From Pseudomonas sp. NKUCC02_KPG (GTDB taxonomy: Bacteria; Pseudomonadota; Gammaproteobacteria; Pseudomonadales; Pseudomonadaceae), in the NCBI RefSeq assembly GCF_019345465.1, contig NZ_JAHKRC010000008.1:178548-242547 (forward strand): 64,000 nt of DNA, given 5' to 3'. Below, one piece after another: positions 36,301-45,600 of the stretch (the stretch's first letter is position 1; the number at the start of each line of letters is the position of its first letter). The position numbers were made by a program, and so were the translations under genes. The notes below the pieces were generated by a model. It searched no databases, was not told where the DNA came from, and saw only the letters and a list, made by a program, of their open reading frames with translations.

Positions 36301-38814
36301 GTCACTTACAGCAGCGATGTCGAACGCTATGCCATGAGCTCGGTGGAGGGGGTGCGCGTCATTCGCGACACCCTGTCGGATATGACACTGATCTATATGC
36401 CCGGCACCGCTCACGGCAATAGCCTGGTCATGTATCCCAGCCTGGAGTTGGCCAACGCGGCATTGGCAAGCATGGGCAAAAGCCCGGAGTTGTTGGCTTA
36501 CCTTGCGCAACGCACGGAACCCGGTGAGGACGCGGCGCAGATTCAAGGCCGCCTGGCCGAAGCCGCGACCCAGGCACCGCAGGACTGGATCGCTGCCGAG
36601 TTCAAGGGCGAGGTTGATATGGGCTGGAGCCTGAGCACTGATCGTCCTGAACGCATGATCAAGGTGCTGCGATTGACGTCCCGGTCCACTGCCAAGCGCG
36701 ATCTCTTGCGCGAGGAGCGCAATCGTCAGCAATGGTTCGCGAACTTCTTTGCGTTGATCGGGTTTATTCCGGGATTGAACCTGTTATCCGATATTTATTT
36801 CATCGACCAGGGATTCAAGGCATTGCGCAATGCCAATTCCGCTTATGAAGCAGCACAGCAGGTGCTGCAAATGGGAATGTGCCTGGTTGATATGATCCTC
36901 ACTTTCGCGATGCTGGGCCTGGAAAGCCCGCAACCGAGCAAGTGGCAAAGCGTTGTCACCCATGATCCTGTACCGCCCCGATTGTTAATGCAGCCTTTCA
37001 AGGCGCGACAAACCCTGGCGCGTGAGGGCTGGGCGGCACGGGCCATTGCGCCTGAGCCCCAACCCTTTGTGATGCCTGACTTCGGCGGCTATGAAATCTC
37101 TCTGGCCCCGCAGGACGCCTGTGCACTGACCGGACAATACGATCTGGGCAGTTATCGCAAGGATGGCGTGCAATTTATTGTTCAAAAGGGCAAAAGCTAC
37201 CGCGTGACACGCCCAAAAAATGCCCAAACCCTGCATTTGCAAAATCCGCAGACTCAGCGCCTGGGGCCGCCTGTCCGGCTGGCCGAATCGGGTGAATGGC
37301 ACTTTGCTTCAGGCTATGGGTTGCCGGGTGGGGTGAAAGAGGCAGAAACCATCTTGATGAATTGCGGCATGTCGCTGGAGGTGGCCCAGGGATTATTGGC
37401 CGATTACGACTTTCCGGCCAACTCGGGGCTGGAGCATTTGTTTGCCATGAGCGTGCAGCGAGACGGTATCAGGCCCGAGTGGGCCAACAAATTCCGTGCC
37501 GTCAGTGCAGAGCCCATGGCCGGCCCCTCCCATCGTCCAGCGACAAGCCGACCGGTCACCCCGGGGCTGGAAGACTATGTTGTGACGCCCCGTGTCACCC
37601 AGGCCATAGCCAGCAGCGAGCTGTCGATGGATCGGGTTGTAATAGGTGACCATGATCTGTTTGTTGCCCAAGGCACAGATGCGGATGGTTTTTACCCGTT
37701 GTATCAACCCAATCCCCTTGATGCCGGGCAACTGCAGGTCTGCGGACGTCTCTCTCCAGAAGGTGTCTACCACCTCGAAGTACCTGTTGAAATGGATTAC
37801 ATCTCGATTGATGGGCATTTTTACGAGGCGCACTTCAATGAGAATCTCAATCGAATCACCATCAACAAGCCCGGTGGAAGGGTGGGGCATATGTTGGTGG
37901 TGGAGCCCCAAGGGATCTTTCGGCGGATGGGCGAATGGCAATTGCTGCAGTCCCCGGTGGCGCAGCTGGATCTCTCCGCCCGGCTTGACGCACTGGCACG
38001 CCAGTTAATGCCGTTACCGGCGACTGATCAGCAAGTCGCCCGATATGTTTCGCGCTATGGGCATCAACTGATCAAATCCACGGTGCCTGAGCTGCTCCTG
38101 GCCCGCAGTGTGCCGGAGCTGGAGCGATTGGCCAGGCAGCATACCTATCGCCACGGCTTGCCGATTGAAACGCTGATCCGGATCTTCGAGGCGCAAATCA
38201 ATGGTTTGCCCGTGCCAGAGGGTTTACCGGTTTACGATGAGCTACAGGGCCTGGCGCCCTTGTCCTTGTCTACGCGCAATACCCTCTATATCCATGAGGC
38301 TATGGTTTTGGGTGATTTCCTGAGCATCTTGCCCCTGTCCACCGAAGAGTCTGCGCTATTGGCCGACCTGAGCACCTTACTGAACAGTCGAACAAACATA
38401 ATGTTGTCGACGCAAATGCCAATGAATCAATTTTTGCGCAGTGTGCTGAGGCGTAAAGGCTATGTGTCATTAGGCCGCGGGAACGAAGCACTGTTTAGAC
38501 GAGGTTTGTTCAGCCAGATATTCAAAAGCCCTAATGGAGACTTGTATGTGATGACGACAAAGTTCCTGCCACCTCGCAGGACGGGCGTCGGGTTGAAGCC
38601 AGTGGTGCTGAATGAGTCGCGACGTGGTTTGCACTTTTCTGATGCCTGGATCGATTCCGTGATTGCCAATCAGATATGGGAGTTACCTGACAACTCTGTG
38701 GTCAAAGCCTTGCGCGAAGCCCATGAGCGCCACCGGTTGTTCAAACTGTTGGCCGGGGTGACGCGGGATGGCCAGGTGATGATTTTCAGGCTACTGGCCC
38801 CAGGGGACATTTAG
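33337..38814 (+). CDS. Giant toxin-like protein (DUF6543 / dermonecrotic-toxin-like)
   Basis: A 1,825-residue protein with no N-terminal signal peptide. Its sequence style matches the large Pseudomonas proteins that carry the DUF6543 dermonecrotic-toxin-like region: long helical N-terminal two-thirds (residues about 15-1120, including MFSIPDQVEVIKTLGTPNLP and AGMDISVGHVTYSSDVERY), then a pair of hydrophobic segments (about 1136-1158, FFALIGFIPGLNLLSDIYFI, and about 1181-1197) that could insert into a membrane. Two beta-rich stretches (about 1248-1350 and 1410-1535) and a C-terminal region of about 240 residues follow; I cannot assign an enzyme to it. No immunity, chaperone or secretion gene is adjacent. 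ATG 33337 has GTGAG upstream. A toxin role is inferred from family resemblance only. Confidence 0.7.
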   Translation: MTDSQTPSAAPPRPDLPSTLTRRERFVIELSRAIEEAAYPSELLNRLQAAVTVNQHALGEVQALFSAAPTLYQVVHGQVLQALGVDPDNLSWTSALRPDAPVTLTLTQVAVESLRDDFAEADLNQRVSLVGDEGTTGQPVMLIPEQVLNQLNSLNLKGRYNKAVRDYWQGIAQGQSVSCCEYVGVLRRQLIKTRALLAHAAGQLSNDGLGMWLQVVDAPTDQQRLEAGGESGDLQVSDIAWANGHGNGNGVLFKGAFVIHGRDAGQNARELLFVPGMDTELFEFSSRTELLAQMVRWIDSDAGPGWLLWQLLPYHSRSVLYESGNRRPLADLAYRAVADNIFEHSATASVYTQHANELLCAVMVSPALVTGEATLEPIDASGVALSYAQTTEQWRLEVAGKGLSSELSAVVTEFIRRDARWHEQDISFGSLAPELALRIRKEKIELHEHSILQMLKQGLVGQDIPQFNDFLTHQQALNNEREWSLACLKELASEANLENADVLTLDGGQGSPQSRLITSRNLALLLEGQLQVLQKQLTAADFALLTQALKLNLAGHDTATELRLVAIALGTEQLSYPLVGCFVITSRQGLLTPSLQASTLLFVPGQDGGLLRFDSLAQLREHVGKTLSRRADCSLWLTVALEEQAPARAWVGAVPLRSQVELQLSEITLGIVEYSVKAQIKAHKKTLQAINKFLLVIIGADRQTALRLLAQTSAMQLQVPGHAAREVALAHVVMQRQAMALQQRLGPWLLAAPNEVQADYARRSRQINENQLAVEEYLSRRLPSVTEFATQKLREQFKHDGFEEDLDPLEDMFSIPDQVEVIKTLGTPNLPTPTNVVPSVELAQRPLGMRTYNLVQLALENFDPDDPQIALRLKYLQVLKPEWSSRLTVEYLSRIMPALDIGGAYEQQINLAFYGRAVIEQNHFLQAPGSDVQIQLMARPYRQTLEMVLWQARLQGMDATAQALFAHTIRARTSADLKVAGMDISVGHVTYSSDVERYAMSSVEGVRVIRDTLSDMTLIYMPGTAHGNSLVMYPSLELANAALASMGKSPELLAYLAQRTEPGEDAAQIQGRLAEAATQAPQDWIAAEFKGEVDMGWSLSTDRPERMIKVLRLTSRSTAKRDLLREERNRQQWFANFFALIGFIPGLNLLSDIYFIDQGFKALRNANSAYEAAQQVLQMGMCLVDMILTFAMLGLESPQPSKWQSVVTHDPVPPRLLMQPFKARQTLAREGWAARAIAPEPQPFVMPDFGGYEISLAPQDACALTGQYDLGSYRKDGVQFIVQKGKSYRVTRPKNAQTLHLQNPQTQRLGPPVRLAESGEWHFASGYGLPGGVKEAETILMNCGMSLEVAQGLLADYDFPANSGLEHLFAMSVQRDGIRPEWANKFRAVSAEPMAGPSHRPATSRPVTPGLEDYVVTPRVTQAIASSELSMDRVVIGDHDLFVAQGTDADGFYPLYQPNPLDAGQLQVCGRLSPEGVYHLEVPVEMDYISIDGHFYEAHFNENLNRITINKPGGRVGHMLVVEPQGIFRRMGEWQLLQSPVAQLDLSARLDALARQLMPLPATDQQVARYVSRYGHQLIKSTVPELLLARSVPELERLARQHTYRHGLPIETLIRIFEAQINGLPVPEGLPVYDELQGLAPLSLSTRNTLYIHEAMVLGDFLSILPLSTEESALLADLSTLLNSRTNIMLSTQMPMNQFLRSVLRRKGYVSLGRGNEALFRRGLFSQIFKSPNGDLYVMTTKFLPPRRTGVGLKPVVLNESRRGLHFSDAWIDSVIANQIWELPDNSVVKALREAHERHRLFKLLAGVTRDGQVMIFRLLAPGDI

Positions 38815-38894
38815 TCCGGGCCCATCCCGGGCTGAACCGATCCTGAAGAATATTCTGATAGATAAAACGTCATCCTTCTTACGGCTTACTCTTT

Positions 38895-38924
38895 AAAACG
38901 CCGGGCATCAGCTACCGGCGTTTT
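38895..38924. terminator. Hairpin between toxin gene and mgtA
   Basis: Perfect stem AAAACGCCGG (38895-38904) / CCGGCGTTTT (38915-38924) with a 10-base loop. The A/T ends make it a plausible two-way terminator. It lies only 55 bp before the mgtA ATG, so it could also act within an mgtA leader. Confidence 0.7.
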
Positions 38925-38979
38925 GATCATGAGCGAAGTCCCTCAGTGGCATGTGCGCTCGCGTCGCAGGAGTAGCACC

Positions 38980-41742
38980 ATGAAACTCGCCCTGAAAGAA
39001 TTCTTCGCAGGCTTTTTGCGTACTCGCCATTTCGGCCGGCACTTTCGGCGCCTGGCCTTGCTCGACAGCCTGACCAACACCACGGTCAGTCGGGAAGTAC
39101 CACCGACTCTGGCGCAAACCCTGGTGGTCGCTGCCAACAGCGACAGCGCGTTATTGATCGACAACCTGGGCACCCACACCGACGGGTTGAGTGATGCCGA
39201 GGTCGATGCGTTGCGTCAGCAACACGGGCTCAATGAGGTTGAGCACGAACAGCCGCTCAGTCGCTGGGTGCATTTGTGGCACTGCTACAAAAACCCGTTC
39301 AACCTGCTGCTGACCTTGCTCGCAGGTGTGTCGCTGGCCACCGATGACGTACAGGCGGCCGTGGTGATCAGCACCATGGTGGTGCTGTCGACCGTGCTGC
39401 GTTTTTGGCAGGAGGCAAAGTCCAACAAGGCGGCTGACGCGCTCAAGGAAATGGTGAGCAACACCGCCACGGTGATGCGCCGAGACTTTGGTGCTGACAC
39501 TTCGCCGATGTTTGGCCGGTTTTCGGGAGCCGCTCGGCAAATCAGGGGCGCGCAGCGTATCGAATTGCCGATCAAGCAACTGGTGCCGGGTGATCTGATT
39601 GTGTTGTCGGCAGGCGACATGATTCCGGCCGATTGCCGGGTGCTAAGTGCCAAGGACTTGTTTGTCAGCCAGGCGGCGATGACCGGTGAGTCCATGCCGG
39701 TGGAGAAGTTTTCCCGTCAGTCTGACAACCAGACCAGCAACCCGCTGGAGCTGGAAAATATCTTGTTCATGGGCACCAACGTGGTCTCCGGTGCGGCGAC
39801 GGCGGTGGTACTGACCACGGGTAATAACACCTATTTTGGCGCGCTGGCCCAACGGGTGGGTGCGACCGATCGTGGCCCGACTTCGTTTCAGACCGGGGTC
39901 AACAACATCAGTTGGCTACTCATCCGCTTCATGTTTGTGATGGCGCCGCTGGTGCTCTTTATCAATGGTTTTACCAAGGGGGACTGGACCGAAGCCTTGC
40001 TGTTCGCGTTGTCGGTGGCCGTGGGGCTGACCCCGGAAATGTTGCCGATGATTGTGACCTCGACCCTGGCCAAGGGTGCGGTGTTTTTGTCCCGTAAAAA
40101 AGTCATCGTCAAACGCCTGGATGCGATTCAGAACTTTGGCGCGATGGATGTGCTGTGCACCGACAAGACCGGCACCCTGACCCAGGACAAGATTTTTCTG
40201 GCCCGACACGTTGATGTGTGGGGGCAAGAGTCTGACGATGTGCTGGAAATGGCCTATCTCAATAGCTACTACCAGACCGGCTTGAAGAACCTGCTGGACG
40301 TGGCGGTGCTGGAGCATGTTGAGGTTCACCGTGAGCTGAACGTGGGCACGGCTTTCAGCAAGGTGGATGAAATCCCGTTCGACTTTACCCGCCGACGCAT
40401 GTCGGTGGTGGTGGCCGAGCAGGATCAGCCTCATCTGCTGATCTGCAAGGGGGCTGTCGAAGAAGTGCTGTCCGTGTGTAACACCGTGCGCCATGGCGAT
40501 CAGGAAGAAGCCCTGAGTGACCCGTTGCTGGCGCGTATTCGCCAGGTGACCGCCGAATTCAACGAGGAAGGCTTGCGGGTTGTGGCCGTGGCTGCGCGGC
40601 CAATGACCGGGGGGCGGGACACTTACAGCCTGGCGGATGAACAGGAACTGACGCTGATTGGCTATGTGGCGTTCCTGGACCCTCCCAAGGAGAGCACCGC
40701 CCCGGCGCTCAAGGCGTTGGCCGAGCATGGCGTTGCCGTAAAAGTGCTGACCGGCGATAACGAATTGGTTACGGCCAAAATCTGTCGGGAGGTCGGCCTG
40801 GAGCAACAGGGCCTGCTGATGGGCAACGACATTGAGCGCATGAGTGATGCCCAGTTGGCGGAGGCAGTGGAAACCACCAACGTATTTGCCCGGCTTACCC
40901 CCACGCACAAGGAACGTATCGTGCGTTTGCTCAAGGCCAATGGTCATGTGGTCGGCTTTATGGGCGACGGGATCAACGATGCCCCGGCGTTGCGCACGGC
41001 AGATATCGGGATTTCGGTGGACAGTGCGGTAGACATCGCCAAGGAGGCAGCTGACATCATTCTGTTGGAAAAAAGCCTCATGGTGCTGGAGGAGGGTGTG
41101 CTGGAAGGGCGCCGCACCTTTGCCAACATGCTCAAGTACATCAAAATGACTGCCAGCTCGAACTTCGGCAATGTGTTCTCGGTGTTGGTCGCCAGTGCGT
41201 TTATTCCGTTTCTGCCAATGTTGCCGATGCACTTGCTGGTGCAGAACCTGCTTTACGACGTGTCACAAATTGCCATCCCGTTCGATAACGTCGATGAGGA
41301 AATGCTGAAAAAACCGCAGCGCTGGCAGCCTGCTGATGTCGGGCGTTTCATGTTGTTCTTTGGGCCGATCAGCTCGGTCTTCGACATCCTGACTTTTGGG
41401 CTGATGTGGTACGTCTTCAAAGCCAACACACCCGAACACCAGACCCTGTTTCAGTCAGGCTGGTTTGTGGTCGGTTTGCTGACCCAAACCCTGATCGTCC
41501 ACATGATACGTACACCGAAAATCCCGTTCCTTCAAAGCCGCGCGGCAATGCCGTTGATGGTCATGACGGGGATAATCATGGCCGTTGGCATTTTCCTGCC
41601 AATGGGGCCTTTGGCAGGCTACTTCAAGTTGCAGGCGTTGCCGGGGTTGTACTTTGTGTTCTTGCCAATGATTTTGCTGGCCTACATGGCGCTGACCCAG
41701 GCGGTAAAAGGGTTCTACATTCGCAAGTTTGGATGGCAATAA
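38980..41742 (+). CDS. mgtA: Magnesium-importing P-type ATPase
   Basis: A 920-residue P3B-type ATPase. The phosphorylation motif DKTGTLT, the hinge GDGINDAPALR and the phosphatase motif MTGES are present, with about ten membrane helices. The family imports Mg2+ when it is scarce. AGGAG nine bases before ATG 38980 fixes the start; the frame runs upstream into the terminator hairpin. Usually under PhoPQ or leader-RNA control; neither is demonstrable here. Confidence 0.94.
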   Translation: MKLALKEFFAGFLRTRHFGRHFRRLALLDSLTNTTVSREVPPTLAQTLVVAANSDSALLIDNLGTHTDGLSDAEVDALRQQHGLNEVEHEQPLSRWVHLWHCYKNPFNLLLTLLAGVSLATDDVQAAVVISTMVVLSTVLRFWQEAKSNKAADALKEMVSNTATVMRRDFGADTSPMFGRFSGAARQIRGAQRIELPIKQLVPGDLIVLSAGDMIPADCRVLSAKDLFVSQAAMTGESMPVEKFSRQSDNQTSNPLELENILFMGTNVVSGAATAVVLTTGNNTYFGALAQRVGATDRGPTSFQTGVNNISWLLIRFMFVMAPLVLFINGFTKGDWTEALLFALSVAVGLTPEMLPMIVTSTLAKGAVFLSRKKVIVKRLDAIQNFGAMDVLCTDKTGTLTQDKIFLARHVDVWGQESDDVLEMAYLNSYYQTGLKNLLDVAVLEHVEVHRELNVGTAFSKVDEIPFDFTRRRMSVVVAEQDQPHLLICKGAVEEVLSVCNTVRHGDQEEALSDPLLARIRQVTAEFNEEGLRVVAVAARPMTGGRDTYSLADEQELTLIGYVAFLDPPKESTAPALKALAEHGVAVKVLTGDNELVTAKICREVGLEQQGLLMGNDIERMSDAQLAEAVETTNVFARLTPTHKERIVRLLKANGHVVGFMGDGINDAPALRTADIGISVDSAVDIAKEAADIILLEKSLMVLEEGVLEGRRTFANMLKYIKMTASSNFGNVFSVLVASAFIPFLPMLPMHLLVQNLLYDVSQIAIPFDNVDEEMLKKPQRWQPADVGRFMLFFGPISSVFDILTFGLMWYVFKANTPEHQTLFQSGWFVVGLLTQTLIVHMIRTPKIPFLQSRAAMPLMVMTGIIMAVGIFLPMGPLAGYFKLQALPGLYFVFLPMILLAYMALTQAVKGFYIRKFGWQ

Positions 41743-41766
41743 GAATTAACTTTGACATCTAAAGGG

Positions 41767-41789
41767 AGCCGAATCGTTATTCGGCTTTT
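41767..41789 (+). terminator. Terminator after mgtA
   Basis: Perfect 8-bp stem AGCCGAAT-CGTT-ATTCGGCT followed by TTTG. Confidence 0.8.
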
Positions 41790-42072
41790 GGATCCATATC
41801 TTGGGAAAAAACCTACAAATCAGATGGTGTTTTCCCTTCTCGTAGATCGTCTCCGATTAGCGATCATCCCCGGCTCGATTTCGAACGGGGTACGGTATGT
41901 TGCGCATAGATATTGTGGACTTTGGAGATTATGTTCGTAAGAACTGTCCTATACTTTCAGTGTCATTCATCAGGTCGTTTTTTCCAAGCTTTGGCTTGCC
42001 GTACCTATTCAAAACGATATGTTTGTGCCTGATATACGCTGATGCTCGGCTAGCTAGCGGAGGATTAAATGT
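41790..42072. other. AT-rich gap upstream of the BvgA-like gene
   Basis: With the mgtA terminator this makes a 330-bp gap. It has a candidate -10 TATACT at 41950-41955, a loose dyad CCCCGGCTCGATTTCGAACGGG near 41869, and GGAGG at 42060-42064 serving the ATG at 42073. No coding potential is visible. Confidence 0.4.
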
Positions 42073-42696
42073 ATGAAAGTGTTGATTGCGGATGATCATT
42101 CACTTATTCGGTCAGCCATGAAAGTACTGCTGGAAAGCCAGGGTTATGAAGTCGTGGCTGAGGCGGCTAATGGCACTGACACTGTTCAATTGGCGCGTTT
42201 GCATCATGTTGACCTGATTGTCCTGGATATCACCATGCCCGGCCTTGATGGCCTGGAGGTGATCAATCGAATCAGGGTCGCAGGGCTGGACACCCGTATT
42301 CTGGTGCTGACGTCTCAGTCCCCCCTGTTTTATTCCCAACGGTGCATGAAAGCCGGGGCGGCAGGGTTCATCAGTAAAAGCCAGGATCTCACCGAGTTGT
42401 TGAGGGCCGTGAAAATAATCATGGATGGTTACACGTTTTTTCCGTACCTGGCGGCCAGTTCGGTACGCAACAGTGATGCAAACATGAGCGACGTTGAGTT
42501 GATTCAGCACTTGTCGGCCCGGGAGTTGTACATATTGCAACAGCTCGCCCGTGGCTTGAGTAACAAGAAGATTGCTGAAGACATGATATTGAGCAGCAAG
42601 ACAATCAGTACTTACAAGGCGAGGTTGATTGAGAAGTTGAATATAAAGTCGGTCGTTTATTTGGCAGATTTTGCCAAGCGCAATGATTTGATTTAA
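42073..42696 (+). CDS. BvgA/EvgA-like response regulator
   Basis: A 207-residue NarL/FixJ-family regulator. The receiver has IADDHS acidic pocket residues, phospho-acceptor Asp52 in LDITMPGLDG, Thr in VLTSQS and Lys in FISKSQ. The C-terminal LuxR-type HTH reads LSARELYILQQLARGLSNKKIAEDMILSSKTISTYKARL. It precedes a BvgS-like hybrid kinase with zero spacing, so both are co-transcribed. Targets unknown. Confidence 0.92.
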   Translation: MKVLIADDHSLIRSAMKVLLESQGYEVVAEAANGTDTVQLARLHHVDLIVLDITMPGLDGLEVINRIRVAGLDTRILVLTSQSPLFYSQRCMKAGAAGFISKSQDLTELLRAVKIIMDGYTFFPYLAASSVRNSDANMSDVELIQHLSARELYILQQLARGLSNKKIAEDMILSSKTISTYKARLIEKLNIKSVVYLADFAKRNDLI

Positions 42697-45600
42697 TTGA
42701 AAACTCTTGCATGTCTGGGACTTGCTGGGCTGCTGCTTGTCCTTGGCCAGTACGTCGCAGCCGCTGAAACATCGGTGCAGACATTGCGCCTGTTGGGACG
42801 TTCGAGTGTTGAAGAGTACAGCGTGGTACTTGAGCCTTCCGAAGTGCAATGGCTCAAACAACAGGGCCCCTTGCGTCTTGGTATCTCGGCCCCCGATTAC
42901 GGTCCGTTTGACCTGGCCGTCAATGGCCAGGACTTCGAAGGCTTGACCGCCGATTATGCGCAGTTGCTGTCACAGTTACTGCACATCGATATTGAGGTCA
43001 AACGGTATCCCTCGAGGCCGTTGGCGATAGAAGCACTCAAGCAGGGCGAGCTGGACTTATTAAGCAGCTCCAATGGTTTCGAGGCACAAGATCCCCAGTT
43101 GGTGCTAAGCCTTGCCTACGCAGACGATTCGCCTGCGCTGGTGACGCGCATCAGTAATCGTGAGCGTCCACCTGTCGATCTGGCAGGGTTGCGTGTGGCC
43201 ATGCTTGATCACTATTTACCGCCCCAAAAGGTCAAGGATTTTTACCCCAAGGCTACCTTGCAGTTGTATCCCTCAACCCTGACGGCGATCGGCGCCGTAG
43301 CGTTTGGCCAGGCCGACGTCTACCTCGGGGATTACATCAGTGCCAATTACCTGATCAACAAAAACTACTTGAACAACGTGCAACTGGCTGACTTTTCCCG
43401 GCTGGAAGACAACCCGTTCTCTTTTGCGGTACGCCGCGATAACCCCAGATTACTGCGCGTTGTTAATGCGGCGCTGGCGGTGATTCCGCCCAGTGCGCGC
43501 ATGACGATCCTGCGGCGCTGGAGCTCCGACGGGCCTCAAATCACCAACCCCTGGCGCTTTAACCCCAGCCCTGGCGAGCAACGATGGATGGCTATGCACC
43601 CCAGGATAAAGGTGGCGATCAATGATCAGTTTGTACCGTTGTCATTCTTTGATGAGCAGGGCACGTTCAAGGGTTTGATTGCTGATCTGTTAACCAAGAT
43701 CAGTGCACACACAGGACTTGAGTTCGAAGCCGTGCGCGAGAGCACGGTGGCTGAGGGGGTTAAGCTGGTCAGTTCGGGCAAGGCACACATGCTGGGAGGA
43801 ATCACGAGCGGTACTGCCCGAGAGAATCAACTGCGCTTTACCAGACCTTACCTCACAACGCCTTTTGTGCTGACCACCCGTATTGGTTCTGATGTGCCTG
43901 AAACCCTGGATGAAATGTCGGGCCGGCGGGTGGCATTGGTGCGGGGCAACGTGTTGCGCGAGTTTATTGAGCAGAACTACCCCGGCATTCAGGTGGTGGA
44001 GGCTGACAACCCTCCTGCGGCCCTGAGCATGGTGGCAGAAGGCGCAGCTGATGCGGCGGTCAGTGCGCTGGTCAGTGCACGCTATCTGGTCTCGAGGCGA
44101 TTTAGTAAACAGCTGCAAATCACCAGCACGGTAGGCACACAACCCGAGCAGATCGGCTTTGCCACAGCCAGCAATGATCCGCAGCTGAACTCCATTCTGG
44201 GCAAGGCGCTCATGAGCATTACCCCAGGAGAAATGAGTGAGCTGACCGGCCGTTGGCGCACTGACATACCCGTCGTTGAAAGCTATTGGCTGCGTAATCG
44301 TGCGGCAATTATTCAAGGGTTCGCCATTGCGGCGGCCCTGCTCTTGGTGGCGGTTGCCTGGATTACTTACTTGCAGCGAGTGATTGCCAGGCGTCAGCAG
44401 CTAATGAACGAGTTGAACGTCGCCAAACAAAGTGCCGATGAGGCTAATCGGGCGAAGACAACATTCCTGGCGACCATGAGTCATGAAATACGCACACCCA
44501 TGAATGCGGTAATCGGCATGCTTGAACTGGCCATGAAAAAAGCCGACCAGGGTGTCATGGATCGGTTTGCAATCGAAGTGGCATCCGTCTCGGCCCGCGA
44601 GTTACTCGACTTGATTGGCGATATTCTGGATATCGCGCGTATTGAATCCGGTTATTTGTCATTGACCCCCAAGCGCTCCAATCTCAAGTCCCTGGTAGAG
44701 GCCGTGGCACGGATGTTCGATGGGCTTGCACGCCAGAAGCACTTGAGCCTGATATGCGAATTGAGCCCTGCGTCGGACACAGATGTCATGATCGATCCGA
44801 TGCGTTTTAAACAAGTCGTCTCCAACATGTTGAGCAATGCCATCAAGTTCACGAATGTGGGCGCAGTTCGGCTGAAACTGAACGTAGAGCCTGCTCACGA
44901 TGGGCAGCAGGTGTCGGTGTGTTTGCGCGTTGAGGATACGGGCGTCGGTATTTCTGACGAAGACCAGTCTCGACTGTTCAGTCCATTTGTTCAGGCCAGC
45001 AACAACACCCAGTCTGCGCGTAGTGGCTCAGGGTTGGGCTTGGTGATTAGCCGTGAACTCTGCGAAATGATGGGCGGGCAGTTGCACCTCAGTAGCGTGC
45101 AGGGGACCGGAACTCAGGTTGAGATCACGATGGTGGTGCCATTGCTTGAACCTGAAGAAATCGCCGTCGACGAGGCGCAGCAAGAAGTCGGGAGCACACG
45201 CTCGCTGAATGTATTGGTGGTGGATGATTATCCGGCGAATCGGATGCTGCTGGCCCAACAACTCAGCTACCTGGGGCACCGCGTGGCCGACGCCGAAAAT
45301 GGTGCGCTGGGTCTGAAGGCATGGCGGATGGGGCAGTTTGACGTGGTCATCACTGATTGTTCCATGCCGGTCATGGATGGCTATGAGCTGGCACGGGCAG
45401 TGCGGTCAGAGGAGGTCGCGTTGGGGCGAGCGCCCTGCCAGATTTTTGGTTTTACGGCCAACGCACAACCAGAGGAAGCTGTGCGTTGCCGGGAAGCTGG
45501 AATGGATCAATGCTTGTTCAAGCCCATCAGTTTGAAGGACTTGAGTGCCTGCCTGGCGTCTGGGGTACCGCAGGGGCCATCAGGCAAGAGTGCCGATGAG

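Noticed and set aside
39916..41232. Minus-strand ORF of 438 residues opposite mgtA
   Set aside because: Antisense shadow of the P-type ATPase core; His/Gln-rich translation typical of reversed GC-rich genes.
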